A stretch of 64,000 nt of DNA. It comes from Acinetobacter nosocomialis. Its GTDB lineage: Bacteria; Pseudomonadota; Gammaproteobacteria; Pseudomonadales; Moraxellaceae. Positions 37,190-46,906 of this stretch are shown one piece after another. Both the position numbers and the translations under genes were made by a program. The notes beneath the pieces are model-generated. The model was not told where the DNA came from, did not search any database, and worked only from the letters and a program-made list of their open reading frames with translations. The stretch is taken from NCBI GenBank assembly GCA_025736915.1, contig CP107049.1, positions 2,294,001 to 2,358,000 of the forward strand, in the 5' to 3' direction. Position 1 is the first letter of the stretch. Each line of letters starts with the position of its first letter.

Positions 37190-39889
37190 ATGACGGACAA
37201 GTCGATTAAAGAGTTAGCTCTCAGTGTAGGACGTCCTGTTGAGAAGCTCCTAGAACAGGCTCGCGAAGCAGGTTTGCCTCAACGTACAGCAGACGACATT
37301 ATTACCACTGAACAACAGGACACTTTAGTCAATCATTTGAAAAAAGTGCATGGTCAGGAAAGTGGTAACACAGGAAAAATTGCGTTGAAACGTAAAACAA
37401 CCAGTACCGCTAAAGTTGCAAGTACTTCAGGTAAAGCAAAAACAATTAACGTAGAAGTACGTAAAAAACAGGTTTTTGCTAAACCAAACCCAGAACAAAT
37501 TGCAGCAGAAGCTAAAGCGCGCGCAGAAGCAGACGCTAAAGCACGTGCAGATCAACAAGCGCGTGAAACTGCAGAGCAAAAAGCGCGTCTTCAAACAGAG
37601 CAAAAAGCAAAAGCAACTTTAGATGCAATGCGTGCTGCTCATCAACAAGATAGCGCTGCACAGTCAGCTCCTAAAGCTGCTGTTGTAGTGAAAAAACGTG
37701 GTGGTGGTACAGTAAAACCTACACCAAAACCAGCAGAAACATTAGAGCAAAAGAAAGCGCGTGAAGCTCAAACAGCTCAGTTAAAAGCAACTGAAGAAGC
37801 TGCACGTCGTAAAGCGGCTGAAGAAGCTCAGCAACGTACGCTTGAACAAATGCGCAAAATGGCATCTAAATATTCAAATGACGATGCGACTACCACAATT
37901 CGTGTAATTGATGATTCTCCACTTGCTTCAGGTCTTGTTGGCCAAGCTTATGAAGATTCATTCAAGCAAGAAGACCGTGAAATTAAACGCGGTGGCGCAA
38001 CTACTAACCCGCGTGCTGGTAAGAAAGGCGGCCGTCGTGGTCAAGAAGAGCAAAGCTTCGTTAACCATAACAAACGTGGTTTAAAATCAAGCCAAGCAAA
38101 TAAGCATGGATTTGAAAAGCCAGTTAAAAAGCAAGTCTATGATGTAGAAATCGGTTCAAGTATTGTTGTTGCCGATCTTGCTCAAAAAATGGCGATTAAA
38201 GTACGTGAAGTTATCAAAACACTTATGAAAATGGGTGAGTTGGTTAACCAAGATCAAGCTATTGACCAAGATACAGCGGCACTTGTTGTAGAAGAAATGG
38301 GACACAATCCTGTTCTAGTTTCTGATACACAAGCGGAAGATAACTTGCTTGAAGCGGCTGAAGAAGCACGTGGTGAGCAAACAACTCGTCCACCAGTTGT
38401 TACTATCATGGGTCACGTTGACCATGGTAAAACATCATTGCTTGACCGTATCCGTCGTTCGAAAGTGGCGGCAGGTGAAGCAGGTGGTATTACACAGCAT
38501 ATTGGTGCGTATCACGTTGAAACAGACAAAGGAATTATTACATTCCTTGATACACCGGGACATGCTGCGTTTACTTCAATGCGTGCACGTGGTGCTAAAG
38601 CAACAGATATCGTGGTATTAGTTGTTGCAGCAGATGATGGTGTAATGCCACAAACTGCAGAAGCAATTGACCATGCTCGTGCAGCAGGTACTCCAATTAT
38701 TGTTGCAATCAACAAAATGGATAAAGAATCTGCTGATCCAGACCGTGTGTTAAATGAATTAACAACGAAACAAATCGTTCCAGAAGAATGGGGTGGTGAT
38801 GTTCCGATTGCTAAAGTTTCTGCACATACTGGACAAGGTATTGATGAACTCCTTGATTTAATTCTTATTCAATCAGAATTGATGGAATTAAAAGCATCTG
38901 CTGAAGGTGCTGCGCAAGGTGTTGTTATTGAAGCGCGTGTTGATAAAGGCCGTGGTGCAGTAACTTCTATTCTTGTTCAAAACGGTACATTAAATATTGG
39001 TGACCTTGTTCTTGCAGGTTCATCTTATGGTCGTGTCCGTGCAATGTCTGATGAAAACGGTAAGCCGATTAAATCAGCAGGACCATCTATTCCAGTAGAA
39101 ATTCTGGGTCTTCCAGACGCTCCAATGGCAGGTGATGAAGTTCTTGTTGTAAATGACGAGAAGAAAGCACGTGAAGTTGCCGATGCTCGTGCTGACCGTG
39201 AACGTCAAAAACGTATTGAACGTCAAAGCGCGATGCGCCTTGAAAATATCATGTCGTCAATGGGCAAAAAAGATGTTCCTACAGTGAACGTTGTTTTAAG
39301 AACAGACGTACGTGGTACTTTAGAAGCATTGAATGCCGCTTTATATGAACTCTCTACTGATGAAGTAAAAGTTCGTGTAATTAGTTCGGGTGTTGGTGCG
39401 ATTACAGAGTCTGATGTGATTCTTGCTGAATCTTCAGAAGCTGTATTGTTAGGCTTTAACGTTCGTGCTGATACAGCTGCTCGTCAGAGAAGTGACCAAG
39501 ACGGTATCGACATTCGCTACTACAGCATCATCTATGAATTGATTGATGATGTGAAAGATGCCATGAGCGGTAAACTTGCTCCTGAACACCGTGAAACAAT
39601 CTTGGGTGTTGCTGAAGTGCGTGAAGTATTCCACTCAAGTAAGTTTGGTGCAGCAGCAGGCTGTATGGTACTTGAAGGTACATTACATCGTAATAAACCG
39701 ATTCGCGTATTACGTGATGACGTGGTTGTGTTCCAAGGTGAACTTGAATCATTACGCCGCTATAAAGATGTGGTTGAAGAAGTTCGTGCCGGTATGGAAT
39801 GTGGTCTTGCGGTGAAAGGTTATAAAGACATCAAAGTACAAGATAAGATCGAAGTATATGATGTTCAATTGATTAAACGGAGTCTTTAA
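37190..39889 (+). CDS. infB: Translation initiation factor IF-2
   Basis: 899 residues with AGGAGAT before the ATG. The N-terminal IF2N domain (1-50) is followed by a long Ala/Lys/Glu/Gln-rich linker (about 90-330, many KARAEAD-type repeats), a second IF2N (about 315-370), then the GTPase domain with GHVDHGKT (about 407-414), DTPGH and NKMD, and domains II-IV. It delivers initiator tRNA to the 30S subunit; notably two initiator tRNA genes lie just upstream. Its stop overlaps rbfA by one base. Confidence 0.97.
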   Translation: MTDKSIKELALSVGRPVEKLLEQAREAGLPQRTADDIITTEQQDTLVNHLKKVHGQESGNTGKIALKRKTTSTAKVASTSGKAKTINVEVRKKQVFAKPNPEQIAAEAKARAEADAKARADQQARETAEQKARLQTEQKAKATLDAMRAAHQQDSAAQSAPKAAVVVKKRGGGTVKPTPKPAETLEQKKAREAQTAQLKATEEAARRKAAEEAQQRTLEQMRKMASKYSNDDATTTIRVIDDSPLASGLVGQAYEDSFKQEDREIKRGGATTNPRAGKKGGRRGQEEQSFVNHNKRGLKSSQANKHGFEKPVKKQVYDVEIGSSIVVADLAQKMAIKVREVIKTLMKMGELVNQDQAIDQDTAALVVEEMGHNPVLVSDTQAEDNLLEAAEEARGEQTTRPPVVTIMGHVDHGKTSLLDRIRRSKVAAGEAGGITQHIGAYHVETDKGIITFLDTPGHAAFTSMRARGAKATDIVVLVVAADDGVMPQTAEAIDHARAAGTPIIVAINKMDKESADPDRVLNELTTKQIVPEEWGGDVPIAKVSAHTGQGIDELLDLILIQSELMELKASAEGAAQGVVIEARVDKGRGAVTSILVQNGTLNIGDLVLAGSSYGRVRAMSDENGKPIKSAGPSIPVEILGLPDAPMAGDEVLVVNDEKKAREVADARADRERQKRIERQSAMRLENIMSSMGKKDVPTVNVVLRTDVRGTLEALNAALYELSTDEVKVRVISSGVGAITESDVILAESSEAVLLGFNVRADTAARQRSDQDGIDIRYYSIIYELIDDVKDAMSGKLAPEHRETILGVAEVREVFHSSKFGAAAGCMVLEGTLHRNKPIRVLRDDVVVFQGELESLRRYKDVVEEVRAGMECGLAVKGYKDIKVQDKIEVYDVQLIKRSL

Positions 39890-40290
39890 TGGCGGGTAGC
39901 CAACGCTTAAAGCGAATGGCGGATTCAGTACAGCGTGAGCTGTCTGATCTAATCCGTCAGGAGTTAAAAGATCCGCGTCTGGGTGGTCTAGTGACCATCT
40001 CAGCCGTGAAAGTCAGTGCTGATATGGGATATGCTGAAGTTTACGTTACCGTGATGGGACGTGAGCTTGGTGACGAACAAAGTGAAGCAGCAAATAAAGA
40101 AACTTTAGATGTATTAAATAAAGCTTCTGGTTTCTTGCGTCATGAACTTAGTCGTCGTATTAAAACCCGTATTACACCTCGCTTACGTTTTCATTACGAT
40201 AAGACGAATGCATATGGTAACTATATGTTTGGTCTTATTGAAAAAGCGGTACAAGATTTACCGGAACGTAAGTCAGATGACGAAGAGTAA
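39889..40290 (+). CDS. rbfA: 30S ribosome-binding factor A
   Basis: 133 residues, a KH-type fold protein (RLKRMADSVQRELSDLIRQELKDPRL, then YAEVYVTVMG) that acts on the 16S rRNA 5' end in late 30S maturation and cold adaptation. The ATG shares a base with the infB stop (TAATG). The C-terminal tail is acidic. Last gene of the operon, followed by a terminator. Confidence 0.96.
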   Translation: MAGSQRLKRMADSVQRELSDLIRQELKDPRLGGLVTISAVKVSADMGYAEVYVTVMGRELGDEQSEAANKETLDVLNKASGFLRHELSRRIKTRITPRLRFHYDKTNAYGNYMFGLIEKAVQDLPERKSDDEE

Positions 40291-40305
40291 TTCGTACTCA
40301 AAATG

Positions 40306-40333
40306 AAAAAGCCACCTTTGGGTGGCTTTTTTA
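40306..40333. terminator. Bidirectional terminator between rbfA and the Mrp operon
   Basis: AAAAAGCCACC - TTTG - GGTGGCTTTTTT forms a perfect stem, serving the convergent rbfA and mrpG ends. Confidence 0.92.
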
Positions 40334-40346
40334 TTTGTTCAATTTT

Positions 40347-40751
40347 TTATTCCTTGGGAGGTTCCATCGGAGGTTTGTTTTGTGAAAAGCGTTGTCCGAT
40401 TTTATAACGATCCCATGGTAATGGACGTTCAATGGCTTCAGGGACTTCACCACTCAGCGAGCGTAAACGTAAATGTAGCGCTGCTTGAGCAATTAAGTTG
40501 GCTGATACAGGTGCAGTAATAAAAGCCAAAAGTGTAATAAGTAATTCGGCAAAACCAAAGCGACCTTGGAAAGCAAAAAAGATCATTGAAGCAATTAAAA
40601 AGCTACCTAAGCCTAATGTGCTCGACTTGGTAGGTGCATGTAATCGCATAAATAAATCGGGTAGGCGTACCATTCCGATCGATCCAACCAGCATAAAGAA
40701 TGAGCCAAAAACTAGAAAGATCGAAATAATAATTTCCATTGTAAATTGCAT
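40347..40751 (-). CDS. mrpG: Mrp-type Na+/H+ antiporter subunit G
   Basis: 134 residues, three transmembrane helices (about 8-28, 44-64, 70-90) with the motif VGSIGMVRLPDLFMRLHAPTKSSTLG typical of MrpG/PhaG/MnhG. A charged Pro-rich cytoplasmic tail follows. Last gene of the operon; part of the multi-subunit antiporter used for Na+ and alkali tolerance. Confidence 0.94.
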   Translation of the reverse strand: MQFTMEIIISIFLVFGSFFMLVGSIGMVRLPDLFMRLHAPTKSSTLGLGSFLIASMIFFAFQGRFGFAELLITLLAFITAPVSANLIAQAALHLRLRSLSGEVPEAIERPLPWDRYKIGQRFSQNKPPMEPPKE

Positions 40752-40763
40752 TTTGACCTCCTT

Positions 40764-41039
40764 TTAATCGATCACATGACCAGTAGTGAAATAACGTGCT
40801 AAAGCAGCTGTCGAAACAAACCCTAGCATGGCAACCAATAAAGCCCCTTCAAATAAAGAGGTGGTGGTCCAATAAATACCTAATACCACAATGAGACAAG
40901 TTGCATTTAGAAAAAGAGTATCGAGTGCTAAAAGGCGATCTACAATTGATGGTCCCATCACCATCCGAAAAAGACAGAGCAGCATAGAGATCGTGATGGC
41001 AATCAAGCTAATGCCAAGTGCATAAGGTAGGATGGTCAT
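40764..41039 (-). CDS. mrpF: Mrp-type Na+/H+ antiporter subunit F
   Basis: 91 residues, three transmembrane helices with GPSIVDRLLALDTL, the conserved MrpF/PhaF motif after the first helix. Its start overlaps the end of mrpE by 4 bp. Confidence 0.94.
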   Translation of the reverse strand: MTILPYALGISLIAITISMLLCLFRMVMGPSIVDRLLALDTLFLNATCLIVVLGIYWTTTSLFEGALLVAMLGFVSTAALARYFTTGHVID

Positions 41040-41563
41040 GTGTTGTCCTCCGATTTGCTTCTCACATCAAAAATTTCCATGAGTGGAGCCTCATAGCGTT
41101 GTTTGATGTCTTGCACATCACTTTCAGTATTTTCTGTACTGAGCGAGTGTACCAAAATGTCACCACGCTCTTGATCAATACCAGCAGAGACTGTACCTGG
41201 TGTTGTGGTAATAATCATTGCCAGTAAAGAATTTACTTGCTCATGTTCTGTTTCTAAAGGCACACGGTACCATTTGGGATGCAATTTTTTGGGTGACCCT
41301 AACACCAGCTTAGCAACGCGAAAATTGGAAACAATAATATCCCACAGTACAACAAAACATAGTTTTACTGCTGGTTGCCAATGAATGTGCGGTGTTCTAG
41401 TAATAAAAGGTCGAACCAATCGAGGAATCACAAGCCCCAAAATTACAGCCATAAGTAGGTCGCTCGCATCAAGACTATGCGAGAGCATTAACCAAAAGAT
41501 AATAATTAAAAAAGAAACAAATGGATGTGGAAACCAGCGGTCAAGCAATTTAGATAGCTGCAT
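41036..41563 (-). CDS. mrpE: Mrp-type Na+/H+ antiporter subunit E
   Basis: 175 residues. Two N-terminal hydrophobic segments (about 14-52) are followed by a cytoplasmic domain with the MrpE hallmark LLAMIITTTPGTVSAGIDQERGDILVHSL. It is needed for full complex assembly in other species. It begins two bases from the end of mrpD. Confidence 0.94.
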   Translation of the reverse strand: MQLSKLLDRWFPHPFVSFLIIIFWLMLSHSLDASDLLMAVILGLVIPRLVRPFITRTPHIHWQPAVKLCFVVLWDIIVSNFRVAKLVLGSPKKLHPKWYRVPLETEHEQVNSLLAMIITTTPGTVSAGIDQERGDILVHSLSTENTESDVQDIKQRYEAPLMEIFDVRSKSEDNT

Positions 41564-41565
41564 TG

Positions 41566-43380
41566 TTATGGCTCCATAGGTTTCAGTTGACTTTCATCAG
41601 CAATGGTTGGTGTTTGCAATTTTTCTTGCTGCTGAATTTGGCGATGTTTATATTCAGAAATATGTACACCGTTAAATGTGTCTTTAGAAATAATGTCCGG
41701 AACGAGGTAGGCATTATGATCTTCAACTTCTCCACCGTATTTTGTTTCAGGTAAATAAGTTGATTCATAAGGCTGGACACTAATGACTTCGCCATTTTGA
41801 TCAGTCTTAAGAATAGATTGCTGATATAAGGCATGATTTTGAATTTGCTGAGCAGTGCTTGTGGTGTAGTGCAACACAGGTGAAGCAAACACAACATAAG
41901 CCACTAAGCCTGCAAGCAAAATATAAATCACTGAATCATTACGTGGCGGTGCTCGTTCAGGTAAAGCGCGATAAATAATATAAGCAGGATTGATTGGGTC
42001 TTCCTCTGGTGGTGAAGCACGCCAGAATAAAATAAATCCGACTCGTGTTAACGCAATAATGCTTAATAGACTGACCACAAGCACAATACCAATGACCCAG
42101 CCTTGATATGCAGATTCAACAGTCGCTTGTAAAATAAATACTTTACCAAAGAAGCCACTAAAAGGTGGTAAGCCTGCGAGCATCATGGCAATCAGGAAAT
42201 AGGTCAGCATGGCTGCTTTTTCTTGCTTAATTCTTGGCGCAATTTTTAAATGGTCTTTAAAGTCGCCACGCTGTGACGTCATCCAACCACAGAACAAGTA
42301 AAATGCAGCACCAATCAGTGTACTGTGAACTAAATAGAATAGTGCCCCTGACCACGCTTGCGTATTTGACATCGCAATAGCAGTCAATAATGTGCCAATC
42401 GAAGACAACACCATAAAGCCAACAAAACGTCTGACGCGATCTGCACCGATTGCTCCAATCACACCGTATAGAGACGTAATTAAGCCAATTGGAAGTAACC
42501 AACTTTTAAAGATTTCTTGGCTAAGTACATCGTTAAATACCGTTCCATTGACACGCAAAATGGCATAGATGCCTACTTTGGTCATAATGGTAAAAATCGC
42601 TGCGACAGGTGTACTTGCAACGGCATAAGTTTTTGGTAGCCAAAAACCAACTGGTAGCATGGCCGCTTTAATACCAAACACGACAAATAAGAGTAAGGCG
42701 CCAGCGACTGCTAATTTGTGTTGATCTGCATCTAAAGTGGGTAAAAGGCGTGAAACGTCAGTCATATTTAGACTGCCTACACTGCCATAAATCATACCAA
42801 GTCCAATTAAGAACAGGGCAGAGGCTAAAAGGTTGATAATGACATAGTGTACGCCAAGCTGAAAACGCGGTTTGCCTTGTCCATGTAGCAACAAGACATA
42901 CGACGCCATGAGCAAGATTTCAAAGAAAACGAACAGGTTGAATAAGTCGCCTGTCAGAAATGCTCCACATAATCCCATTAAAAGAAAATGGAATATAGCG
43001 TGGAAATAGCGACCTCTGGTATCCCAGTTTTCACTGGCATACCATAAAACTGGAACTGCTAATGCATAGGTTAAAACCAGCATAAATGCAGAAAGTCGGT
43101 CGAGTACCAACACAATACCAAACGGTGCTGACCACTCGCTTAACTGGTAAACCGTGATTTGACCAGTATTTGCAACGATTAGATAACTAATCGCAGTGAC
43201 TAAACCAGCAATTGCTGAGACGAGGCTAATGCCACGACGCCAAGGTTGTCGCCAATCTTCTTTTAATGCACCAGCGCCAGGGTTACCTAAAAGCAATAAG
43301 ATAAAACCAGTGAATGCTGGGATGAGGATACTGAAAATTGGTGTATTAGCTTGCCAAAAAGATAAAAAATCAAACATCAC
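41566..43380 (-). CDS. mrpD: Mrp-type Na+/H+ antiporter subunit D
   Basis: 604 residues, an antiporter-like subunit related to NuoL/M/N with about 14 helices. The family helices around FNLFVFFEILLMASYVLL (conserved Glu) and AAMLPVGFWLPKTYAVASTPVAA (conserved Lys) are clear. It is longer than most MrpD proteins because of a roughly 100-residue cytoplasmic/periplasmic C-terminal extension (after residue 500) of charged sequence. It overlaps mrpC by 4 bp. Confidence 0.95.
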   Translation of the reverse strand: MMFDFLSFWQANTPIFSILIPAFTGFILLLLGNPGAGALKEDWRQPWRRGISLVSAIAGLVTAISYLIVANTGQITVYQLSEWSAPFGIVLVLDRLSAFMLVLTYALAVPVLWYASENWDTRGRYFHAIFHFLLMGLCGAFLTGDLFNLFVFFEILLMASYVLLLHGQGKPRFQLGVHYVIINLLASALFLIGLGMIYGSVGSLNMTDVSRLLPTLDADQHKLAVAGALLLFVVFGIKAAMLPVGFWLPKTYAVASTPVAAIFTIMTKVGIYAILRVNGTVFNDVLSQEIFKSWLLPIGLITSLYGVIGAIGADRVRRFVGFMVLSSIGTLLTAIAMSNTQAWSGALFYLVHSTLIGAAFYLFCGWMTSQRGDFKDHLKIAPRIKQEKAAMLTYFLIAMMLAGLPPFSGFFGKVFILQATVESAYQGWVIGIVLVVSLLSIIALTRVGFILFWRASPPEEDPINPAYIIYRALPERAPPRNDSVIYILLAGLVAYVVFASPVLHYTTSTAQQIQNHALYQQSILKTDQNGEVISVQPYESTYLPETKYGGEVEDHNAYLVPDIISKDTFNGVHISEYKHRQIQQQEKLQTPTIADESQLKPMEP

Positions 43381-43745
43381 GGCTCATCCTCACGTGGGTC
43401 GTATGTTGGAGAAATATCTTCTTTAGCATCAACGTGGTCACTACCTGATTCATAACGGCTGCGTAAAGCCAGTTGTACAATAAACGCTGTGGTCGCAAAA
43501 CCGATAACGATTGCAGTTAAAACAAGAGCTTGTGGAAGCGGGTCTGTAATATTAGTGGTTTCAGTCAAGATTGCTGGTGAGCTCACTTGCAAGCGGCCCA
43601 TCGCAAACAAAAATAGGTTAACTGCATAACCGAGTACGGCTAATCCCAATACCACAGGGAAGGTACGTGCACGTAAAATGAGATAGATGCCTGTCGCAAC
43701 AAGTAGCCCAATGGCAGAGGCCAGTAAGAATTCTAAACTGATCAT
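43377..43745 (-). CDS. mrpC: Mrp-type Na+/H+ antiporter subunit C
   Basis: 122 residues, NuoK-like with three transmembrane helices (about 5-24, 28-47, 74-96) and the LPQALVLTAIVIGFATTAF motif. A charged C-terminal tail follows. Overlaps both neighbours by 4 bp. Confidence 0.95.
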   Translation of the reverse strand: MISLEFLLASAIGLLVATGIYLILRARTFPVVLGLAVLGYAVNLFLFAMGRLQVSSPAILTETTNITDPLPQALVLTAIVIGFATTAFIVQLALRSRYESGSDHVDAKEDISPTYDPREDEP

Positions 43746-46591
43746 GATGATTTCTCCCCATGAGGTACAGGACCAGACATACTCGAATGGCGAGAGTCCC
43801 CTAATACAGAAATGAGTAGCATAGTGGCGCCTACCACTGTGATATACACACCCAAATCAAAGCTCGCTGCTGAAGCCAGATGTAGTTTTCCTAAAACTGG
43901 TAACTCAACATAGACATGAGCACTGGTTAAGAATGGACGTGCCCAGAACCATGCAGCAATACCTGTTAAGCCTGCAATTGTTAAACCGGAACCAATCCAG
44001 ACCTCATAAAGACGACCCGATTGTGCTTTTAACATTTGTTCTGCTTGGTCTTGACCTAAAGCAATGTACTGAATAATAAGTGCCATTGAGGTAATTAAAC
44101 CTGCAATGAAGCCACCGCCAGGGTAGTTATGTCCGCGCATAAAGATATAGACACTTACCACTAGCGCTAAAGGTAAGACCCAAGAGGCTGTAATACGGAA
44201 CATGAGTGGAGATGGGTTAAAGCGGTAGGTGAGGCCTTGTGTCATGGTGGTGCCGTGTACACGCATGCCATCCATAAGACAGAGTGCGCCAATCGCAGCA
44301 ATGCCTAGTACAGTAATTTCACCAAAGGTATCGAAACCACGGAAGTCAACTAAAATGACATTTACAATGTTAGAGCCGCCGCCAAGTGGTAAAGATTGCT
44401 GAGCAAAGAACCATGAAATCGAATTATGGTCACGCGTTAAAATGAGCCACGTAATCCAGCCAATACCCAAGCCACCAATGATTGCTAAAAATGCATCTCT
44501 TAAACGTCTAGAGCGAGTAGATTCATAAGGCGTAAGCTGTGGTAATAAAGATAAACTCATCAGCAAAAGCACAGTCGTAACCACATCTACCGTAATTTGG
44601 GTGAGGGCTAAGTCAGGTGCTGACATGGTAACAAATACCATAGTAACCACGAGACCAATTGCACCACTAATAAGGACTGCCTTGATGCGCTCATGGTGGA
44701 ACCAGAGCATCATCCAGCAACCCGAGAATAAGGTCAGCCAAAGAACGACTGCAATCCATGGTGCATGTGTGAGTTCGCGTGTACCTGTGGTAAGGCCTTG
44801 ATTGAGTAAAGGCAAAGTGACCAGAATGATGCTAAAAGCGATCATTAAGAATAGGTAACTTTGTAGTGAACCATTCTCAGTTTTTTGTTTGATTTTTCGG
44901 CTGGTTAATAGCAAATGTTTTAAGAACAAATCAAATAAAACACGGCCTTGTAAACGACCAAGTTGTGGGTCGAGGTCGATTTTACGAATCATGCCATCTT
45001 TTGCTAAAGCAAAATAGAAAAGCGTGCCGCCAATCAAAGCAATAATACTCATCACAAGAGGAGCATTAAATCCATGCCAGATTGCAAGATGAGTTCCTGC
45101 AAAATCAGGTTGCATTAGACTTGCACGTGTCACGCTATTAACTAAAGGCTCAACCAGTAGGGCAGGGAAAATACCCACCAAAATACATAGTGTCGCAAGT
45201 AATATGGCTGGTGCTCGCATGCCGATAGGTGGTTCATGGGCATTTTTATTTGGTACTTGTTTACCCAGTGGACCATCAAAAAATACGCCGTGAACTAAGC
45301 GAATTGAATAACTGACTGCAAAAATACCGGCAAGCGTTGCAATAATACTTGCAAAAATAACAGCTGAGCCTGACAGGTTCGCCAACAGTTCAGTAAAGAA
45401 CATTTCTTTAGAAATAAAGCCATTGGTCAGTGGAACGCCTGCCATTGATGCCGTGGTAATCATAGTGAGCGTTGCGGTAAACGGTAACAGCTGCCAAACG
45501 CCACTTAATTTTCTAAGATCACGTGTACCTGTTTCATGGTCAATAATCCCTGCAATCATAAACAGGGCAGCTTTAAAGGTTGCGTGGTTAATAATATGGA
45601 AAATTGCCGCAGCAACCGCTAAAGGTGAACCAATACCTAATAAGCAGACAATAAGGCCTAAATGACTAATGGTGGAGTAGGCCAATAACCCTTTTAAATC
45701 TTCTTTAAAAATGGCAAAGCATGCAGCCATACAGAGTGTAAATAGGCCGACAAACGTGACAATGTTGTGATAAAGCGTGGCACCAATAAAGATAGGTAGA
45801 AGACGTGCTAATAAGAAAATACCTGCCTTAACCATGGTTGCAGAGTGCAAATAAGCCGACACCGGAGTGGGTGCTGCCATTGCATTGGGTAACCAAAAAT
45901 GGAAAGGGAACTGAGCACTTTTAGTAAAAGCACCGAGTAAAATAAGCAAAAGCATCGGAACGAAAAGATGATGACTTTGAATAAGGTCTTTCATTCCGAC
46001 AATAGCATTAATTTCATAAGTACCGGTGATTTGTCCTAGTAAGACAAATCCACCTAGCATAGCGAGTCCACCCATTCCTGTAATGGTAAGTGCCATACGC
46101 GAGCCGCGTTGCGCTGCTTCGTAATGACTCCAATAACCCACCAGTAAAAATGATGAAATACTGGTAAGTTCCCAAAACACTAATAAAATAATTAAATTGT
46201 TAGAAAGGGAAATACCCAGCATTGCTGCCATAAACAGCATGAGTAATAAATAGAGTTTACTTAATGAATTTTTAGGGCCTAAATAATAATAGGCATAAAT
46301 ATAAATGAGTGTACCGATACCGGTAATAAGAAGAGAAAATAATAAACCAAGAGCATCAAGTCTAAAGCTCAGATTAATTCCTAATTGTGGTAACCAATCC
46401 CAACTTTGTTGAATGCTTGCACCACCAAGCACAGTTTTAGCCTGAGTCAGTAATAAACCAAAACTGGTTAAACTGACTCCGATCGCCCCTAAAGCCGTTA
46501 CTCCACGTGAAAACCGTTGAAGCAATGAAACAAGGGTGGTGCCTAATATTAACGGTAATAAGATAATTATCGGTAGCACACTCGTATCCAT
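43742..46591 (-). CDS. mrpA: Mrp-type Na+/H+ antiporter subunit A with fused MrpB domain
   Basis: 949 residues. The NuoL-like part (about 1-500) carries the conserved helices LIILLVFWELTSISSFLLVGYW and AQFPFHFWLPNAMAAPTPVSAYLHSATMVKAG in shorter form of the MrpA family, then a MrpA-specific C-terminal region (about 600-790). The last about 150 residues (LTYRFNPSPLMFRITASWVLP, GHNYPGGGFIAGL) are a complete MrpB domain. So subunits A and B are one protein, as in group 2 Mrp (Pha-like) operons, and no separate mrpB exists. First gene of mrpABCDEFG. Confidence 0.95.
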   Translation of the reverse strand: MDTSVLPIIILLPLILGTTLVSLLQRFSRGVTALGAIGVSLTSFGLLLTQAKTVLGGASIQQSWDWLPQLGINLSFRLDALGLLFSLLITGIGTLIYIYAYYYLGPKNSLSKLYLLLMLFMAAMLGISLSNNLIILLVFWELTSISSFLLVGYWSHYEAAQRGSRMALTITGMGGLAMLGGFVLLGQITGTYEINAIVGMKDLIQSHHLFVPMLLLILLGAFTKSAQFPFHFWLPNAMAAPTPVSAYLHSATMVKAGIFLLARLLPIFIGATLYHNIVTFVGLFTLCMAACFAIFKEDLKGLLAYSTISHLGLIVCLLGIGSPLAVAAAIFHIINHATFKAALFMIAGIIDHETGTRDLRKLSGVWQLLPFTATLTMITTASMAGVPLTNGFISKEMFFTELLANLSGSAVIFASIIATLAGIFAVSYSIRLVHGVFFDGPLGKQVPNKNAHEPPIGMRAPAILLATLCILVGIFPALLVEPLVNSVTRASLMQPDFAGTHLAIWHGFNAPLVMSIIALIGGTLFYFALAKDGMIRKIDLDPQLGRLQGRVLFDLFLKHLLLTSRKIKQKTENGSLQSYLFLMIAFSIILVTLPLLNQGLTTGTRELTHAPWIAVVLWLTLFSGCWMMLWFHHERIKAVLISGAIGLVVTMVFVTMSAPDLALTQITVDVVTTVLLLMSLSLLPQLTPYESTRSRRLRDAFLAIIGGLGIGWITWLILTRDHNSISWFFAQQSLPLGGGSNIVNVILVDFRGFDTFGEITVLGIAAIGALCLMDGMRVHGTTMTQGLTYRFNPSPLMFRITASWVLPLALVVSVYIFMRGHNYPGGGFIAGLITSMALIIQYIALGQDQAEQMLKAQSGRLYEVWIGSGLTIAGLTGIAAWFWARPFLTSAHVYVELPVLGKLHLASAASFDLGVYITVVGATMLLISVLGDSRHSSMSGPVPHGEKSS

Positions 46592-46711
46592 ATATAATTT
46601 AGACCGAAGCCTAAAGGTGAAATTTTCATTTCAGAATAGATAGGAATTCAAAGAGATTTCCAAAGCTTATATTCTGAAAACCCGACCAAATTAGAAAAAT
46701 AAAGCGAGAAA

Positions 46712-46732
46712 CAAGTTGTATTGCGCAACTTG
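46712..46732. repeat. Inverted repeat in the Mrp upstream region
   Basis: CAAGTTG (46712-46718) and CAACTTG (46726-46732) flank a 7-nt centre that includes most of the palindrome TTGCGCAA (46721-46728). About 120 bases before the mrpA start, so a possible operator. Confidence 0.35.
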
Positions 46733-46779
46733 AATAATAAAAACGCAAAAATGAAATTTATTGTACACTAAAAAATCAT

Positions 46780-46815
46780 TAAAAATCTGATGTTATTACA
46801 TGTGGTAACAACATC
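46780..46815 (-). terminator. Terminator candidate after the AAA ATPase gene
   Basis: GATGTTATTAC (46789-46799) pairs with GTAACAACATC (46805-46815) over 11 bp with one wobble and a 5-nt loop. On the minus strand it is followed by AGATTTTT. It lies about 90 bases beyond the ATPase stop. Confidence 0.6.
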
Positions 46816-46906
46816 TAGTGATTTTTCAGCTCAAAAAACAGATTTCATCGTATATTTAGCGAATCCGGTTTTTATTATAAAAATTGAGCTATATGGATAA
46901 TAACGT

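Larger units (their letters stand above)
46592..46906. other. Intergenic region upstream of the Mrp operon
   Basis: 315 bp between two minus-strand genes. Near the ATPase end is a terminator-like hairpin (46780-46815), and nearer mrpA a perfect 7-bp inverted repeat (46712-46732). The Mrp promoter must lie here; a TACAAT on the minus strand near 46765 is a possible -10 but lacks a convincing -35. No ORF of interest. Confidence 0.5.
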
